A stretch of 42,412 nt of DNA from Helicobacter salomonis (GTDB lineage Bacteria; Campylobacterota; Campylobacteria; Campylobacterales; Helicobacteraceae). The notes under the pieces were generated by a model. It saw only the letters and a list, made by a program, of their open reading frames with translations, searched no databases and was not told the DNA's origin. Position numbers and translations under genes: made by a program. Shown in pieces: positions 17,837 through 27,032 of this stretch. Where the stretch lies: NCBI RefSeq assembly GCF_017979425.1, contig NZ_JAERIS010000012.1, positions 1-42,412 of the forward strand. The letters are read 5' to 3'. Within the stretch, counting starts at the first letter, position 1; every line of letters begins with the position of its first letter.

Positions 17837-19252
17837 TTGAAAAGGGTTATGTTGATCTTGGAGGGGACTGTTGCCAAAAAATGTATCGAGGTGGTAGCCA
17901 CCAAGTATTTTAGCAATAATTTTTACCTCATTATCACCAAAGACCCCAGTTGTTTACCCGCTAGCTTGCCCAGCACCTTTGCTGTGCACCATTTTGACCC
18001 CACCTCTGCCTACCATCTACACCCCCTCTTAGACGCACAAGTCAGTGATGTTTTCCTCATCATGGGGAATACCAAAGAGCAACAAGCCGTCTATGAGATC
18101 ATCCGCCAAAAAAATAAAGAAGTGCGTTTAGTGGTAACTTTGAAGAGTGGAGCAGAGTGGGAGGGAGGCAAAGATGATAAACTAGTATTGATGGATAATG
18201 CCCAAATCATTGCCAACAAGTGCATCGCCAAAATTCCCAATGTGCCCAATGTGCCTCAAGGGTTTGGATTGGAACAAGGGGAAGTGATGGAAATTGGTGT
18301 GCCCTTTGGGAGTGTTTTTGCCTACCGCCACATCGGGGCTTTGCGCCAAAAAGATTATAAAATCGTGGGGATTTATCGCAAAAATAAGTTTTTCTTAAGT
18401 AGCCCATCTACCATTATTCAACCCCGCGATCAACTCTTGGTAGTGGGTAATCCAGAAGTGCTCAATAATGTCTATTTGCAGGTAAAAAGCAATGTAGGGC
18501 AGTTTCCAGTGCCCTTTGGACGCGACATTTACCTATACATAGACATGCACTTACAGAGTCCTCAGGCCATCGAGCGTGATCTCAAGCAAGCCCTCTTTTT
18601 GCATGAGAATCTCAAAAGTTTGGTTCTGTATATCTACATCCTCAATCCCAAACTCAGCGCTTCGAAAATACGCGCTATTGAAAGAGAAGATATCCATGTG
18701 CATTTAGATTTTAGCGGGAGCACTTTTCATGAAAGGTTGAGCTTGGATAGCCAAAAAAAGATTGGCCTAGTGGTAGTAGGCAAGGAAATCTTTAGCTCTG
18801 CTCAAAATCGCCAAACCCTTTTTGAAATCACCACTCCCATTTTTAAAACCAATGCTAGGGGACTGGACGACATCAAAAAAGGCATGGTAGTGCTCAATGA
18901 AAGCATGCAACAAAGTGAGGATATCTCCTCTGTAATGTTCGATGTTTGCGCACAAATGAGCTTAGACATGCTATTATATGACTTTGACCCGGACAAGCGT
19001 TACAAGGTGGAAGTCATTGACAATTACAAACACCTTTCTCATATCTACAATCGTAAGATCAAGATCATCCGCACCTCTATGAAAAACCCTATCTTATTTT
19101 TAAGAAAACTCGAAACCTCCATCATGCAATTTTTGCCCTTTGAATCCTGTATCACCCAGAGCGAGCTCTTTTGGATGTTTTCGACCAAAGTCGAAAAGAT
19201 TGCTTTCTTAAGCGATATTCATCCTCAACTCTTTATCCCTGTGGTAGAATGA
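17837..19252 (+). CDS. RCK/TrkA-C-like protein of unknown function (COG3400-like), 471 aa
   Basis: Soluble protein conserved in Helicobacter and relatives. The N-terminus ([20 protein letters not shown]) and [20 protein letters not shown] look like a Rossmann fold of a potassium-channel regulator. Residues about 150-215 ([17 protein letters not shown] to [20 protein letters not shown]) match an RCK_C/TrkA-C ligand-binding domain. The rest (about 220-470) is not recognised. No membrane spans are present, so it is not itself a channel; possible partners are the two MscS-like proteins downstream, which is only an inference from position. TTG start follows GGGAAG; ATG at 17849 is possible. It overlaps aroB by four nucleotides and heads a seven-gene operon. 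Confidence 0.75.
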   Translation: MKRVMLILEGTVAKKCIEVVATKYFSNNFYLIITKDPSCLPASLPSTFAVHHFDPTSAYHLHPLLDAQVSDVFLIMGNTKEQQAVYEIIRQKNKEVRLVVTLKSGAEWEGGKDDKLVLMDNAQIIANKCIAKIPNVPNVPQGFGLEQGEVMEIGVPFGSVFAYRHIGALRQKDYKIVGIYRKNKFFLSSPSTIIQPRDQLLVVGNPEVLNNVYLQVKSNVGQFPVPFGRDIYLYIDMHLQSPQAIERDLKQALFLHENLKSLVLYIYILNPKLSASKIRAIEREDIHVHLDFSGSTFHERLSLDSQKKIGLVVVGKEIFSSAQNRQTLFEITTPIFKTNARGLDDIKKGMVVLNESMQQSEDISSVMFDVCAQMSLDMLLYDFDPDKRYKVEVIDNYKHLSHIYNRKIKIIRTSMKNPILFLRKLETSIMQFLPFESCITQSELFWMFSTKVEKIAFLSDIHPQLFIPVVE

Positions 19253-20277
19253 TGCACCTGGAGATTCAAGCAGGGCAAGGGGCTTATGCCGTGCATATCG
19301 GGGCATTGCCCCAGATCAAACTGCCTTGTAAAGTGTTGATCGTGAGCGACATGCCAGTTGGGGAGCTGTATTTAGCCCCCTTGCTAGAGCGTATAGAGGC
19401 AGCGCACATAGCAACCCACTTAGTGCCCACAGGCGAATCCTTTAAAACTTGGGACACCTTAGAGGGTATCTTAGAGAGTGCCTTTAGCGCGCATTTGAGT
19501 CGCTCAGATTGCATGATCGCCTTGGGGGGTGGAGTGGTGAGCGATATGGTGGGTTTTGCCAGCGCGATTTATAAACGGGGCGTTGATTTTTACAATATCC
19601 CCACGACCTTGCTCGCCCAAGTGGACGCAAGCGTGGGGGGCAAAACGGGGATCAACAACGCGCATGGGAAAAATCTCATTGGGGCTTTTCATCCCCCCAA
19701 AGCCGTTTATATTGATCCAAATTTTTTAAAGACCTTACCCCAACGCGAGTTTAGGGCGGGTGTGGCAGAAATGGTTAAGAAAGCAATTTGTTTGGACGCG
19801 CCCTATTTTGAGTGGCTACACAACCACCCCATAGAGGCGCACCTAGAAGAGGCGATCTTTAAGAGTGTGCAAATCAAAGCTAGAGTGGTGCAAGCAGATG
19901 AGAGAGAGAGTGGGGCGCGCATGGCACTCAATTACGGACACACTTTCGCGCATGCTATTGAAAAGGAAGGTAACTACACGGAATTATTGCACGGGGAGGC
20001 AGTAGGGGTAGGTATGCGCATGGCTAACGCACTCGCCCTGCAATTAGGCTTGCTTGGGCATGAGAGTTATGTGCGCATAGAGGCATTGTTGCACGCCTAT
20101 GGCTTAGACCTACCCTATAAAATCAAAAACATGGAGAATTTCTACGCCACTATGCAACAGGACAAGAAAAATAGCACCGGCGTGCGTTTCATTTTGCCCA
20201 CAGACATAGGGAGTTTTAAGATATGTGATGGCGTGCCTCAAAGTGTGGTATACGAGGTATTGGATGCATGGGCTTGA
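19249..20277 (+). CDS. aroB: 3-dehydroquinate synthase
   Basis: NAD- and zinc-dependent second enzyme of the shikimate pathway, 342 residues. GDS-like motifs: MIALGGGVVSDMVGFASAIYKRG (NAD loop), IPTTLLAQVDASVGGKTGIN, KNLIGAFHPPKAV, FRAGVAEMVKKA, and MALNYGHTFAHAIE and LLHGEAVGVGM with the zinc histidines. The ATG at 19249 overlaps the upstream stop as ATGATG; the frame is open another 26 codons into that gene but without a ribosome site or family similarity. It overlaps the first mscS gene by ten nucleotides. Confidence 0.96.
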   Translation: MMHLEIQAGQGAYAVHIGALPQIKLPCKVLIVSDMPVGELYLAPLLERIEAAHIATHLVPTGESFKTWDTLEGILESAFSAHLSRSDCMIALGGGVVSDMVGFASAIYKRGVDFYNIPTTLLAQVDASVGGKTGINNAHGKNLIGAFHPPKAVYIDPNFLKTLPQREFRAGVAEMVKKAICLDAPYFEWLHNHPIEAHLEEAIFKSVQIKARVVQADERESGARMALNYGHTFAHAIEKEGNYTELLHGEAVGVGMRMANALALQLGLLGHESYVRIEALLHAYGLDLPYKIKNMENFYATMQQDKKNSTGVRFILPTDIGSFKICDGVPQSVVYEVLDAWA

Positions 20278-21770
20278 GAATCCTTGTCTTACTATGGACA
20301 TTGTGCGCAGGGTTATATGCCCAGCCAGACCCTAGCGTGCTCAAAGTCCAGCTAGAGAGTTTAGATAAACAACTCGAACCCAATGCATGGGTGCAAAAAT
20401 TCAAGAATTTTGAACATTACCAACAGCTCTCCTCGCAGATTCGCCACTTACAAGCACAACTCAAAGCTCTCAAGACCAAAGGAGGGCATAACCTAGAAAT
20501 AAGCACCTTGGAGCACAATTTACAGAGCCTCCAACACCAGCAAAAACTTTTGGAATCTTACAAAAATCCTCCCTTTAAAGAGTTGGTAGAAAAGCCTGCT
20601 GTTCTCAATATCCCCACAATCACAAACCCATTTGCTATTATCGGGGGGCTCTCTTTCTTAAAAACCCTACAAGCGCGCTACAAAAGTATGCAGAGCAATT
20701 TAGAGAGTTTAAAGCACGCTTTAACCCTAATCCAAGAAAAACGTGCTCTCTTAGAGCAACTCAATACTCTCAGCCCTAATCCACAACTGAGCGTGCAAAC
20801 CTCCCAAGAGCAAGTTAAAATTCTTGAGTTTCAAAGCGCACAAAACCTCTTGAGCGCAAGTTTAGAAAGCTACGCTAAGGATGTGCAAGCCACGCGCGCG
20901 CTTATCCAAGATCAAATCAAGGATCAGCTCTTTAAATTGGCATGGGTGATGCTTGCCGCACTAGGAAGCGTGTTTTTGGCATGGTTGTTCAAACGCTTGA
21001 GTCATAAGTACCTAGCCGGAGATGAGCGCGCTTACACTATCAACAAAGCGATCAACTTTGTAAATGTGAATCTCATCGTCTTGATCTTTCTCTTTGCCTA
21101 TTTGGAAAATGTTTCTTACCTGATCACCTTTTTAGGTTTTGCTAGCGCAGGGTTTGCCATTGCGATGCGCGATGTGTTCATGAGCGCGCTAGGATGGCTC
21201 TCTATTATTCTCAAGGGGAGCGTACATGTGGGCGATCGTGTCAAAATTACCAAAGACGGGAACACCTATGTGGGCGATGTGCTCGATATTTCCATGCTCA
21301 ACCTCACTATTTTAGAAGAAGTAACCCTCACCACCTACACCAAAAATAACGGGCGCGCGGGGCGCATCATCTTTGTGCCTAATAACTACATTTTTACAGG
21401 GCTTTTTTCTAATTACACCCATTTGGGCTTAAATGCTGTGTGGGATAGCTTAGACTTCTTACTTCCCTTTGGCTCTAATTACCAGCGTGCCATAGATGTC
21501 GCTCTACAGATCGCTACAAGGCATTCTCAGTCTATTAGCCAAATTACCCGCACACAGCTCGATAAAATGCGTGCCAAATACGCGTTGCGTACTCTGGATT
21601 CTGAACCTAAAATAGCTCTCATGCCCGAAAAGGAGGGTATGCGCCTATATATTTCCTACTTGGTGAGTGCCTACGACACGCTAGGACTGCGCACTCAGAT
21701 TGCCCTAGAGATCATCAAGGCCTTTGAACAGGCGGAAGATATTTTTATCACTCCTAAGTCTGCCTCATGA
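20268..21770 (+). CDS. MscS-family mechanosensitive channel protein, copy 1
   Basis: Large MscS-like protein of 500 residues. A signal peptide (MGLRILVLLWTLCAGLYA) is followed by about 200 residues of predicted periplasmic coiled coil rich in Leu, Gln and Lys. Membrane spans lie near 225-245 (LFKLAWVMLAALGSVFLAWLF), 263-283 and 290-310. The pore helix and MscS core are FLGFASAGFAIAMRDVFMSALGW, then VHVGDRVKITKDGNTYVGDVLDISMLNLTILEE, RIIFVPNNYIFTG. Homologue of the single H. pylori protein between aroB and the MtaB-like gene. Family role is release of solutes in hypo-osmotic shock; channel activity of this copy is inferred. Four-nucleotide overlap with copy 2. Confidence 0.9.
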   Translation: MGLRILVLLWTLCAGLYAQPDPSVLKVQLESLDKQLEPNAWVQKFKNFEHYQQLSSQIRHLQAQLKALKTKGGHNLEISTLEHNLQSLQHQQKLLESYKNPPFKELVEKPAVLNIPTITNPFAIIGGLSFLKTLQARYKSMQSNLESLKHALTLIQEKRALLEQLNTLSPNPQLSVQTSQEQVKILEFQSAQNLLSASLESYAKDVQATRALIQDQIKDQLFKLAWVMLAALGSVFLAWLFKRLSHKYLAGDERAYTINKAINFVNVNLIVLIFLFAYLENVSYLITFLGFASAGFAIAMRDVFMSALGWLSIILKGSVHVGDRVKITKDGNTYVGDVLDISMLNLTILEEVTLTTYTKNNGRAGRIIFVPNNYIFTGLFSNYTHLGLNAVWDSLDFLLPFGSNYQRAIDVALQIATRHSQSISQITRTQLDKMRAKYALRTLDSEPKIALMPEKEGMRLYISYLVSAYDTLGLRTQIALEIIKAFEQAEDIFITPKSAS

Positions 21771-23344
21771 GATGGTGGTTTCTGTGCTTATGTGTTGGTG
21801 TGTTGATGGGTTCTCAGGATTCCATACCTAGCAGGGAAGCGTTGGCGCAACTTGAGATAGAATTGCTACACTTAGAAAAACGCCTAGAAGCCAGCAATAA
21901 TATTTGGCTTAAGAAATTTAACAATGTGGAAAGTTACGATCAAATCTATGAGGAGATTCAGAGAATCCAGAGCCAAATCAATGTGCTCAAACATGCAAAA
22001 GGGGAGGATACGCTGCAAATCAGCACTCTAAACCATACTCTGCAAGCTCTCAAGCACCAAGAGGAGCTCTTGGAGCAATACAAAGTCAACCCCTTTAAAG
22101 AGCTTATAGAAAAACCCCAAATTGGCACGATTCCCTTCATCAGTAACCCTTTGGCCATTGTAACGGGGATTTCCTTTATTAAAACCATCAAAGCACAATA
22201 CGCGACAATGCAGCGCAATCATAGACTCTTGATACAGGCCTTAGAGCTTTTAGAGCAAGAAGTGGGTGTGCTCACCCAACTAAAAGCCCTGCAAGAGAAT
22301 AATAATACAGCTAAAAAACTCTATCAGGAACAAATTAAAAAGATCGAATTACAAGGGGCACAAAAACTCTTAAAAACTAGCATGGACTTGTATGCTAAAG
22401 ACATTGAGGAAGTGAGCGCGAACATCCAAACCCAAATTAAAGCCCAGCTTTTCAAGCTTCTGTATGTCATGCTCATTGTGTTGGTAAGCATTGTCTTGGC
22501 GTGGGCTTTAAAAGTTATTAGCCATAAATATGTCCAAAGCAATGAGCGCGCTTACACGATTAACAAGGCGATCAATTTCATCAACGCCAACATCATCCTG
22601 TTGATTTTCTTATTTGCTTACCTGGAAAATGTCTCTTACCTAGTTACCGTGCTAGGTTTTGCCAGCGCAGGGCTTGCCATTGCCATGCGCGATCTGTTTA
22701 TGAGTGTGCTTGGATGGTTCACCATTATTGTGGGAGGGAATGTGCATGTGGGAGATCGCATCAAAGTTTCTAAGGATGGAAATACTTATGTGGGCGATGT
22801 GTTGGATATTTCCATGCTCTACATCACTATCTTAGAGGATGTAACTCTCACCAGCTACACAGAGAACGACTGCCGCGCGGGGCGCATCATTTTTATCCCC
22901 AACAATTATGTCTTTACAAATCTCTTCGCCAATTACAGCCACTTTGGCATGAAGAGTGTTTGGGATGGGATAACTTTTTGCATCACCTTTGACTCCAACC
23001 ACAAGAGGGCGATGGAAATCGCGCTAGATGTCGCCAACATGCATGCCAAGCAGTATACTGAGATGACCTATAAACAGCTGGGCAAGATGCGCACCAAATA
23101 TTCTCTGCGCAACACCAGCGTGAATCCTAGGGTTTTCATGGCTCTACAAAAGGATGGGATTCAAATTTCTGTGTGGTATCAAACTAACTCTTATGCTACC
23201 CTTGCGCTCAAGTCTAAGATTTCTAGTGATATCATCGAGACTCTCTTAAAAGAGCCCGATATTTGGATCGCCTACAGCACCACCAAATTTGTGGGCGATG
23301 TGGGCGATGGATTTGGCAATAAGGACTATATAGGAAAAACATGA
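21767..23344 (+). CDS. MscS-family mechanosensitive channel protein, copy 2
   Basis: A 525-residue paralogue of the preceding gene with the same layout: signal peptide (MRWWFLCLCVGVLMGS), long periplasmic coiled coil, three membrane spans, and the MscS core (VLGFASAGLAIAMRDLFMSVLGW, VHVGDRIKVSKDGNTYVGDVLDISMLYITILED, RIIFIPNNYVFTN). The two are nearly identical around the pore and differ more in the coil and C-terminus; copy 2 has an extra tail with two VGDVGDG-like glycine turns. Tandem order and four-nucleotide overlaps on both sides point to duplication inside the operon. Whether the two form mixed heptamers or separate channels is unknown. Confidence 0.9.
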   Translation: MRWWFLCLCVGVLMGSQDSIPSREALAQLEIELLHLEKRLEASNNIWLKKFNNVESYDQIYEEIQRIQSQINVLKHAKGEDTLQISTLNHTLQALKHQEELLEQYKVNPFKELIEKPQIGTIPFISNPLAIVTGISFIKTIKAQYATMQRNHRLLIQALELLEQEVGVLTQLKALQENNNTAKKLYQEQIKKIELQGAQKLLKTSMDLYAKDIEEVSANIQTQIKAQLFKLLYVMLIVLVSIVLAWALKVISHKYVQSNERAYTINKAINFINANIILLIFLFAYLENVSYLVTVLGFASAGLAIAMRDLFMSVLGWFTIIVGGNVHVGDRIKVSKDGNTYVGDVLDISMLYITILEDVTLTSYTENDCRAGRIIFIPNNYVFTNLFANYSHFGMKSVWDGITFCITFDSNHKRAMEIALDVANMHAKQYTEMTYKQLGKMRTKYSLRNTSVNPRVFMALQKDGIQISVWYQTNSYATLALKSKISSDIIETLLKEPDIWIAYSTTKFVGDVGDGFGNKDYIGKT

Positions 23345-24588
23345 AACAGAAAGTCTACTTTAAAACCTTTGGCTGCCGCACTAATCTCTTTGACACACAG
23401 GTGATGTTGGCGCATTTGAGAGATTTTGAACACACCCAAAGGGAGGATCAAGCCGATATTGTGGTGCTCAATTCTTGCACAGTTACCAATGACGCAGACT
23501 ATAGCGCGCGCGCTTATGCCAAAAAAATGAGTACTTTGGGCAAAAAAGTCTATTTCACGGGGTGTGGGGCGCATACACAGGGTTTAAAACTCTTTGAGCA
23601 AGGGCATGCCTTTGGGGTTTTTGGGCACGATCGCAAGGAGCAGATCAACACCCTATTGCAGGCTAAAGAGGGATTTTTTCATGCAGATAGCCTCGCGCAT
23701 GTGGATTCTAGCATCGTACCTCTCTTTGTGGGCAAAACCCGCGCCTTTGTGAAAATCCAAGAGGGCTGTGATTTTAAATGCAGTTATTGCGTAATCCCTC
23801 TAGTGCGGGGCAAATCCCGCTCTTTGCTTGAGAGTCAGATTTTAGAGCAATGCCAAGTATTAGCTCAAAGCGGAGTGTTGGAGATCGTACTCACAGGGAC
23901 CAATGTAGGGAGTTATGGTAAGGAAACCCGTAGCAATATCGCGCGCTTGATTAAAAGAATCGCGCGCATTGAGGGGATTAAGCGCGTGCGCATTGGGAGC
24001 TTAGAACCTAGTCAAATTGATGCAGAGTTTTTAGAACTGCTCGATCACCCCATTTTAGAAAAGCATTTGCATGTTGCCTTACAGCACAGCCATGACACCA
24101 TGCTCAAACACATGCGGCGGCGCAACCGCACACACAGCGATCTCCAGCTATTAGAAAAGATCGCTTCTAAGGGCTTTGCACTGGGCACAGATTTTATTGT
24201 AGGGCACCCTTATGAGAGTGAGGAAATTTGGCAAAGCGCGTTAGAAAACTTCAAAAAGTTACCCTTAACTCACCTACACCCCTTTATTTATAGCGCGCGT
24301 GCGGGCACGCTCTCTAGCACCATGCCAGAGCGCGTGCGGGGCGATGTAGCCAAAAAGCGTTTGCAAAGCCTTAGCGCGTGCGTGCAAACAAATAACCACA
24401 CTTTCCGTGTGCGCACCCAAGACACCCCCCTAGAGGTATTGGTGGAGAGTTACAAAGAGGGACATTATTGCGGGAGTGATCAGTATTTTAACCCCGTTAA
24501 AATTGCCTCTACACAGGATTTGCGGGGAAAATGGGTGCGCTTAGATACTTATCATGTGCAAAAAGACATCACTTATGCGACGCTTTAA
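23341..24588 (+). CDS. mtaB: tRNA t6A37 methylthiotransferase MtaB
   Basis: Radical-SAM enzyme of 415 residues in the MiaB/MtaB family, converting t6A37 to ms2t6A37 in tRNAs that read ANN codons. The N-terminal domain binds the auxiliary iron-sulphur cluster with Cys in FGCRTNLFD, NSCTVTNDAD and FTGCGAHTQG. The radical-SAM triad is CDFKCSYC. SLEPSQIDAEFLELL, HVALQHSHDTMLKHMRRR and GTDFIVGHPYESEE are family-typical, and a TRAM-like end follows. The form TNLFDTQ and the spacing favour MtaB over MiaB or RimO, though subfamily assignment is by pattern only. It starts inside the upstream mscS stop (ATGA). Confidence 0.9.
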   Translation: MKQKVYFKTFGCRTNLFDTQVMLAHLRDFEHTQREDQADIVVLNSCTVTNDADYSARAYAKKMSTLGKKVYFTGCGAHTQGLKLFEQGHAFGVFGHDRKEQINTLLQAKEGFFHADSLAHVDSSIVPLFVGKTRAFVKIQEGCDFKCSYCVIPLVRGKSRSLLESQILEQCQVLAQSGVLEIVLTGTNVGSYGKETRSNIARLIKRIARIEGIKRVRIGSLEPSQIDAEFLELLDHPILEKHLHVALQHSHDTMLKHMRRRNRTHSDLQLLEKIASKGFALGTDFIVGHPYESEEIWQSALENFKKLPLTHLHPFIYSARAGTLSSTMPERVRGDVAKKRLQSLSACVQTNNHTFRVRTQDTPLEVLVESYKEGHYCGSDQYFNPVKIASTQDLRGKWVRLDTYHVQKDITYATL

Positions 24589-26233
24589 TAAAAAGGTGAT
24601 CTTGGGGGGCTTAGGAGTGCTGCTAGGTGCGATTGTCGTGGCATTTTTGTTCTTTAGAGATCAAGTTAAACTGGTGAGTATCAAGGACTTTAACGCTCTC
24701 TTGCATTCGGATAAAATCCAAAGCATCCAAATGGACGATCGCTACATCTATTTGAAGGTGAATTTTAAGATTTACAAGACCGCGCGCGTAGGCTGGAAAG
24801 AGAATTTACAATTCCCCAGCAATATCCCCATTGAGATTCTCAAGGAAGAAAACACCACCCAACAGCTCTTAGACATGGTGATCATTTTCTTTTTCCTCAT
24901 CGTATTGGCCTTGCTCCTGCGCTTTGCATGGACGCGCAAAAATCTTCCCTTGCAAACCAGTTATGAGGGCGCGCTCAAAGCCCAAAGCCCGCCCATGCCC
25001 TCTTTGCACGCCACTCTGCCTAGCGTGCGCTTTGAAGATGTCGCGGGCACTAAGGAGGTCAAGGAGGAGCTTTATGAGATCGTAGACTATCTCAAAAACC
25101 CCAAGAAATACCAAGATTTGAAAATCAAATTGCCTAAAGGCGTGCTCTTGGTGGGACCCCCGGGGGTGGGTAAGACAATGATTGCTAAAGCCCTAGCCTC
25201 TGAAGCCAAAGTGCCTTTCTTTTATCATAGCGGGAGCGCGTTTGTGCAAATTTATGTGGGTGTGGGGGCTAAGAGAGTGCGCGAACTCTTTGCTAAGGCT
25301 AAAGCCTTTAGTCCCTCCATTGTGTTTATTGATGAGATTGACGCGGTGGGCAAGGCTAGAGGCCACCAGCGCAATGACGAGAGGGAAGCTACGCTCAACC
25401 AGCTTTTAACCGAGATGGACGGCTTTGAGGAAAGCTCTCAAGTGATTGTGATTGGGGCGACCAATAAAATTGATGTGATGGATGAAGCCTTGCTACGCAG
25501 TGGGCGTTTTGATCGGCGCATTTTTATCTCTCTACCCGATTTAGAAGAACGCATACAGATTTTAGATTCTTATCTCAAGGACAAGCAACATAGTTTAGAT
25601 TGTAAAGAAGTGGCTAAAATCTGCGTGGGCTTTAGCGGGGCGATGCTGGCATCTTTAGTCAATGAGAGCGCGCTCAATGCTCTGCGCCACAACGCCCAAA
25701 TCATCACCATGAAGGACATTTTAGAGGTCAAGGATAAGATCGCCTTTGGCAAGAAGAAAAATGTCGCCCTGAGTGAGCAAGAAAAAAATCTCTATGCTCT
25801 ATATCAAAGTGCGAAAGCATTTAGTGCCTACTGGCTAGAAGTGGAATTTGACAAGGTCTTGTTGATGGGGGATTTTTTGATTGCTAGCGATCAAAAGGTG
25901 CGTAGCCAAAGCGAGATGAACAATAGTATCAAGGTGTATCTAAGTGGGATGATCATCCTAGAGTTATTTTTTCAAGAACACTACACCTTAGCCAAAGACG
26001 ATCTCAAACATGCCTTTGAAATCGCCAAACGCATGTGTGAGGATTATGCGATGGGGCATAAATTCATCGGGGATCGCTCCGACATGGAGGCGTTGCTAGG
26101 CACGCTGTATAAGGAACAAAAGGAATTTTTAAGCAATTCTAAAATACAGGTGCAGGCGATGGCTAAAATCTTGCTAGAGAAAGAAAAGCTCTCTAAGCCC
26201 CAAATCCAAGAGATTTTACATTCCTTTGTGTGA
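24575..26233 (+). CDS. FtsH-like AAA+ protein without the HEXXH protease motif
   Basis: Membrane AAA+ protein of 552 residues. It has two N-terminal spans (about 9-27 and 100-119) around a short periplasmic domain, then an FtsH-type ATPase: [17 protein letters not shown], Walker A GPPGVGKT, pore loop [10 protein letters not shown], Walker [13 protein letters not shown], and second region of homology [14 protein letters not shown] with arginine fingers. In true FtsH a HEAGH zinc site follows; here the matching segment reads [14 protein letters not shown], with no HEXXH anywhere. The C-terminus is about 90 residues shorter than usual but keeps [17 protein letters not shown] helices. It probably acts as an ATP-driven unfoldase, or partners a catalytic FtsH. 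Start ATG 24575 is chosen; ATG 24554 also lies inside mtaB. Confidence 0.85.
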   Translation: MRRFNKKVILGGLGVLLGAIVVAFLFFRDQVKLVSIKDFNALLHSDKIQSIQMDDRYIYLKVNFKIYKTARVGWKENLQFPSNIPIEILKEENTTQQLLDMVIIFFFLIVLALLLRFAWTRKNLPLQTSYEGALKAQSPPMPSLHATLPSVRFEDVAGTKEVKEELYEIVDYLKNPKKYQDLKIKLPKGVLLVGPPGVGKTMIAKALASEAKVPFFYHSGSAFVQIYVGVGAKRVRELFAKAKAFSPSIVFIDEIDAVGKARGHQRNDEREATLNQLLTEMDGFEESSQVIVIGATNKIDVMDEALLRSGRFDRRIFISLPDLEERIQILDSYLKDKQHSLDCKEVAKICVGFSGAMLASLVNESALNALRHNAQIITMKDILEVKDKIAFGKKKNVALSEQEKNLYALYQSAKAFSAYWLEVEFDKVLLMGDFLIASDQKVRSQSEMNNSIKVYLSGMIILELFFQEHYTLAKDDLKHAFEIAKRMCEDYAMGHKFIGDRSDMEALLGTLYKEQKEFLSNSKIQVQAMAKILLEKEKLSKPQIQEILHSFV

Positions 26234-26790
26234 TGGTGGGTGCCTACTTCAGCGGTTTTGGTTTTGCCAATGAGAGCTGGCTTTTTGGCTGGATTTTAGA
26301 AAAATGCACGCGCTACGATGTGGCCGGTTTTAGCTATGGGGCGATACGCGCGCTAGAGTATGCTTATGAGCAAGTTAAGCAGGAAAAACGCGTGCAACAC
26401 CTCGTCTTAATCGCCCCTTGCATGCTCGCCCACAAAAGCCAAGCCTTTAAAAATTTACAACTCAAAGCCTACCAGCAAAACCCCCAAGCTTATATGCAAG
26501 CTTTCTTTGAAAAAATCGGTTGGAGCACGCTCTTAGCACAGGACCCCAGCCTAGCGCGTTATACGCATTTAGGTAGTCTGCAAGATTTGCAAACCTTGCT
26601 CAACTACTACTATGCCCCTGAAAAGTTAGAGTTTTTATGCGCTAAGGGAGTGCGCTTGGAGGTCTTTATCGGGTTAGAAGATGCGATTATGGACGTTAAG
26701 GCGTTGTGCGCCTTCTTTAGAAATTACGGCTGTGTGTGGCAGTTTAAGGGGGCTAATCATTTGCTTAGAACACAATGTGTAAAACCCTAA
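26233..26790 (+). CDS. bioV: Pimeloyl-ACP methyl ester esterase, BioV type
   Basis: Small alpha/beta hydrolase of about 185 residues that removes the methyl ester from pimeloyl-ACP, ending the early stage of biotin synthesis; BioV is the Helicobacter replacement for BioH. The N-terminal YFSGFGFANES is characteristic. The nucleophile is in AGFSYGA (about Ser34), the acid is probably the aspartate in GLEDAIMD, and the catalytic histidine is in GANHLL. APCMLAHKSQAFKNLQL also agrees with the family as I remember it. The ATG overlaps the upstream stop (TGATG); a GTG at 26230 is possible. Last gene of the operon. bioA is 14 kb away. Confidence 0.8.
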   Translation: MVGAYFSGFGFANESWLFGWILEKCTRYDVAGFSYGAIRALEYAYEQVKQEKRVQHLVLIAPCMLAHKSQAFKNLQLKAYQQNPQAYMQAFFEKIGWSTLLAQDPSLARYTHLGSLQDLQTLLNYYYAPEKLEFLCAKGVRLEVFIGLEDAIMDVKALCAFFRNYGCVWQFKGANHLLRTQCVKP

Positions 26791-26857
26791 CGCGCCCTCC
26801 TAAATACTCCAATCATATCACAGCTACCACTATCTCTTAGATTGCACCCTCTTCTAT

Positions 26858-26887
26858 ATTGACATACTCCCCATAGCTAAAGCTAGG
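26858..26887 (-). mobile_element. Orphan IS200/IS605-like right end (copy B)
   Basis: Reverse complement of copy A at 2384-2413 with two mismatches. On the minus strand it can fold as TCCC-TAGCT...AGCTA-GGGA and ends in GTATGTCAA, the TCAA terminus typical of ISHp608-like right ends as I recall it. Similarity continues inwards to about 26930, where CCGCTTTGTGGGCGG could form a second hairpin. No transposase frame is left. It lies in the 219-nt gap between bioV and murA, exactly where two blocks of H. pylori order meet. Confidence 0.55.
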
Positions 26888-27032
26888 GAATTCTGGTATC
26901 ATCAAAGTCCGCCCACAAAGCGGCGTGGTAAGCGTCTGTGGGTGTGAAAGCTATCCACAGCGCACCACCAATGCAGATCGTCAATAGGATTTTTTGAAAC
27001 CAAAATGCATTATTCTTGCAAGCGTTTAACAT
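26883..27032 (-). CDS. Possible 49-aa membrane peptide overlapping the 3' end of murA
   Basis: An ATG at 27032, 23 nt inside murA in another frame, opens 49 codons containing one hydrophobic stretch ([20 protein letters not shown]) and a short acidic tail. Its stop codon falls inside the IS-like end, and the last 15 or so codons appear to be IS-derived. It may be chance or a small leftover gene. No clear ribosome site was seen. Confidence 0.2.
   Translation of the reverse strand: MLNACKNNAFWFQKILLTICIGGALWIAFTPTDAYHAALWADFDDTRIP

Noticed and set aside
19171-19248. A longer N-terminus for aroB
   Set aside because: The frame is open for 26 more codons inside the upstream gene, but there is no ribosome site and family similarity begins at MMHLEIQAG.
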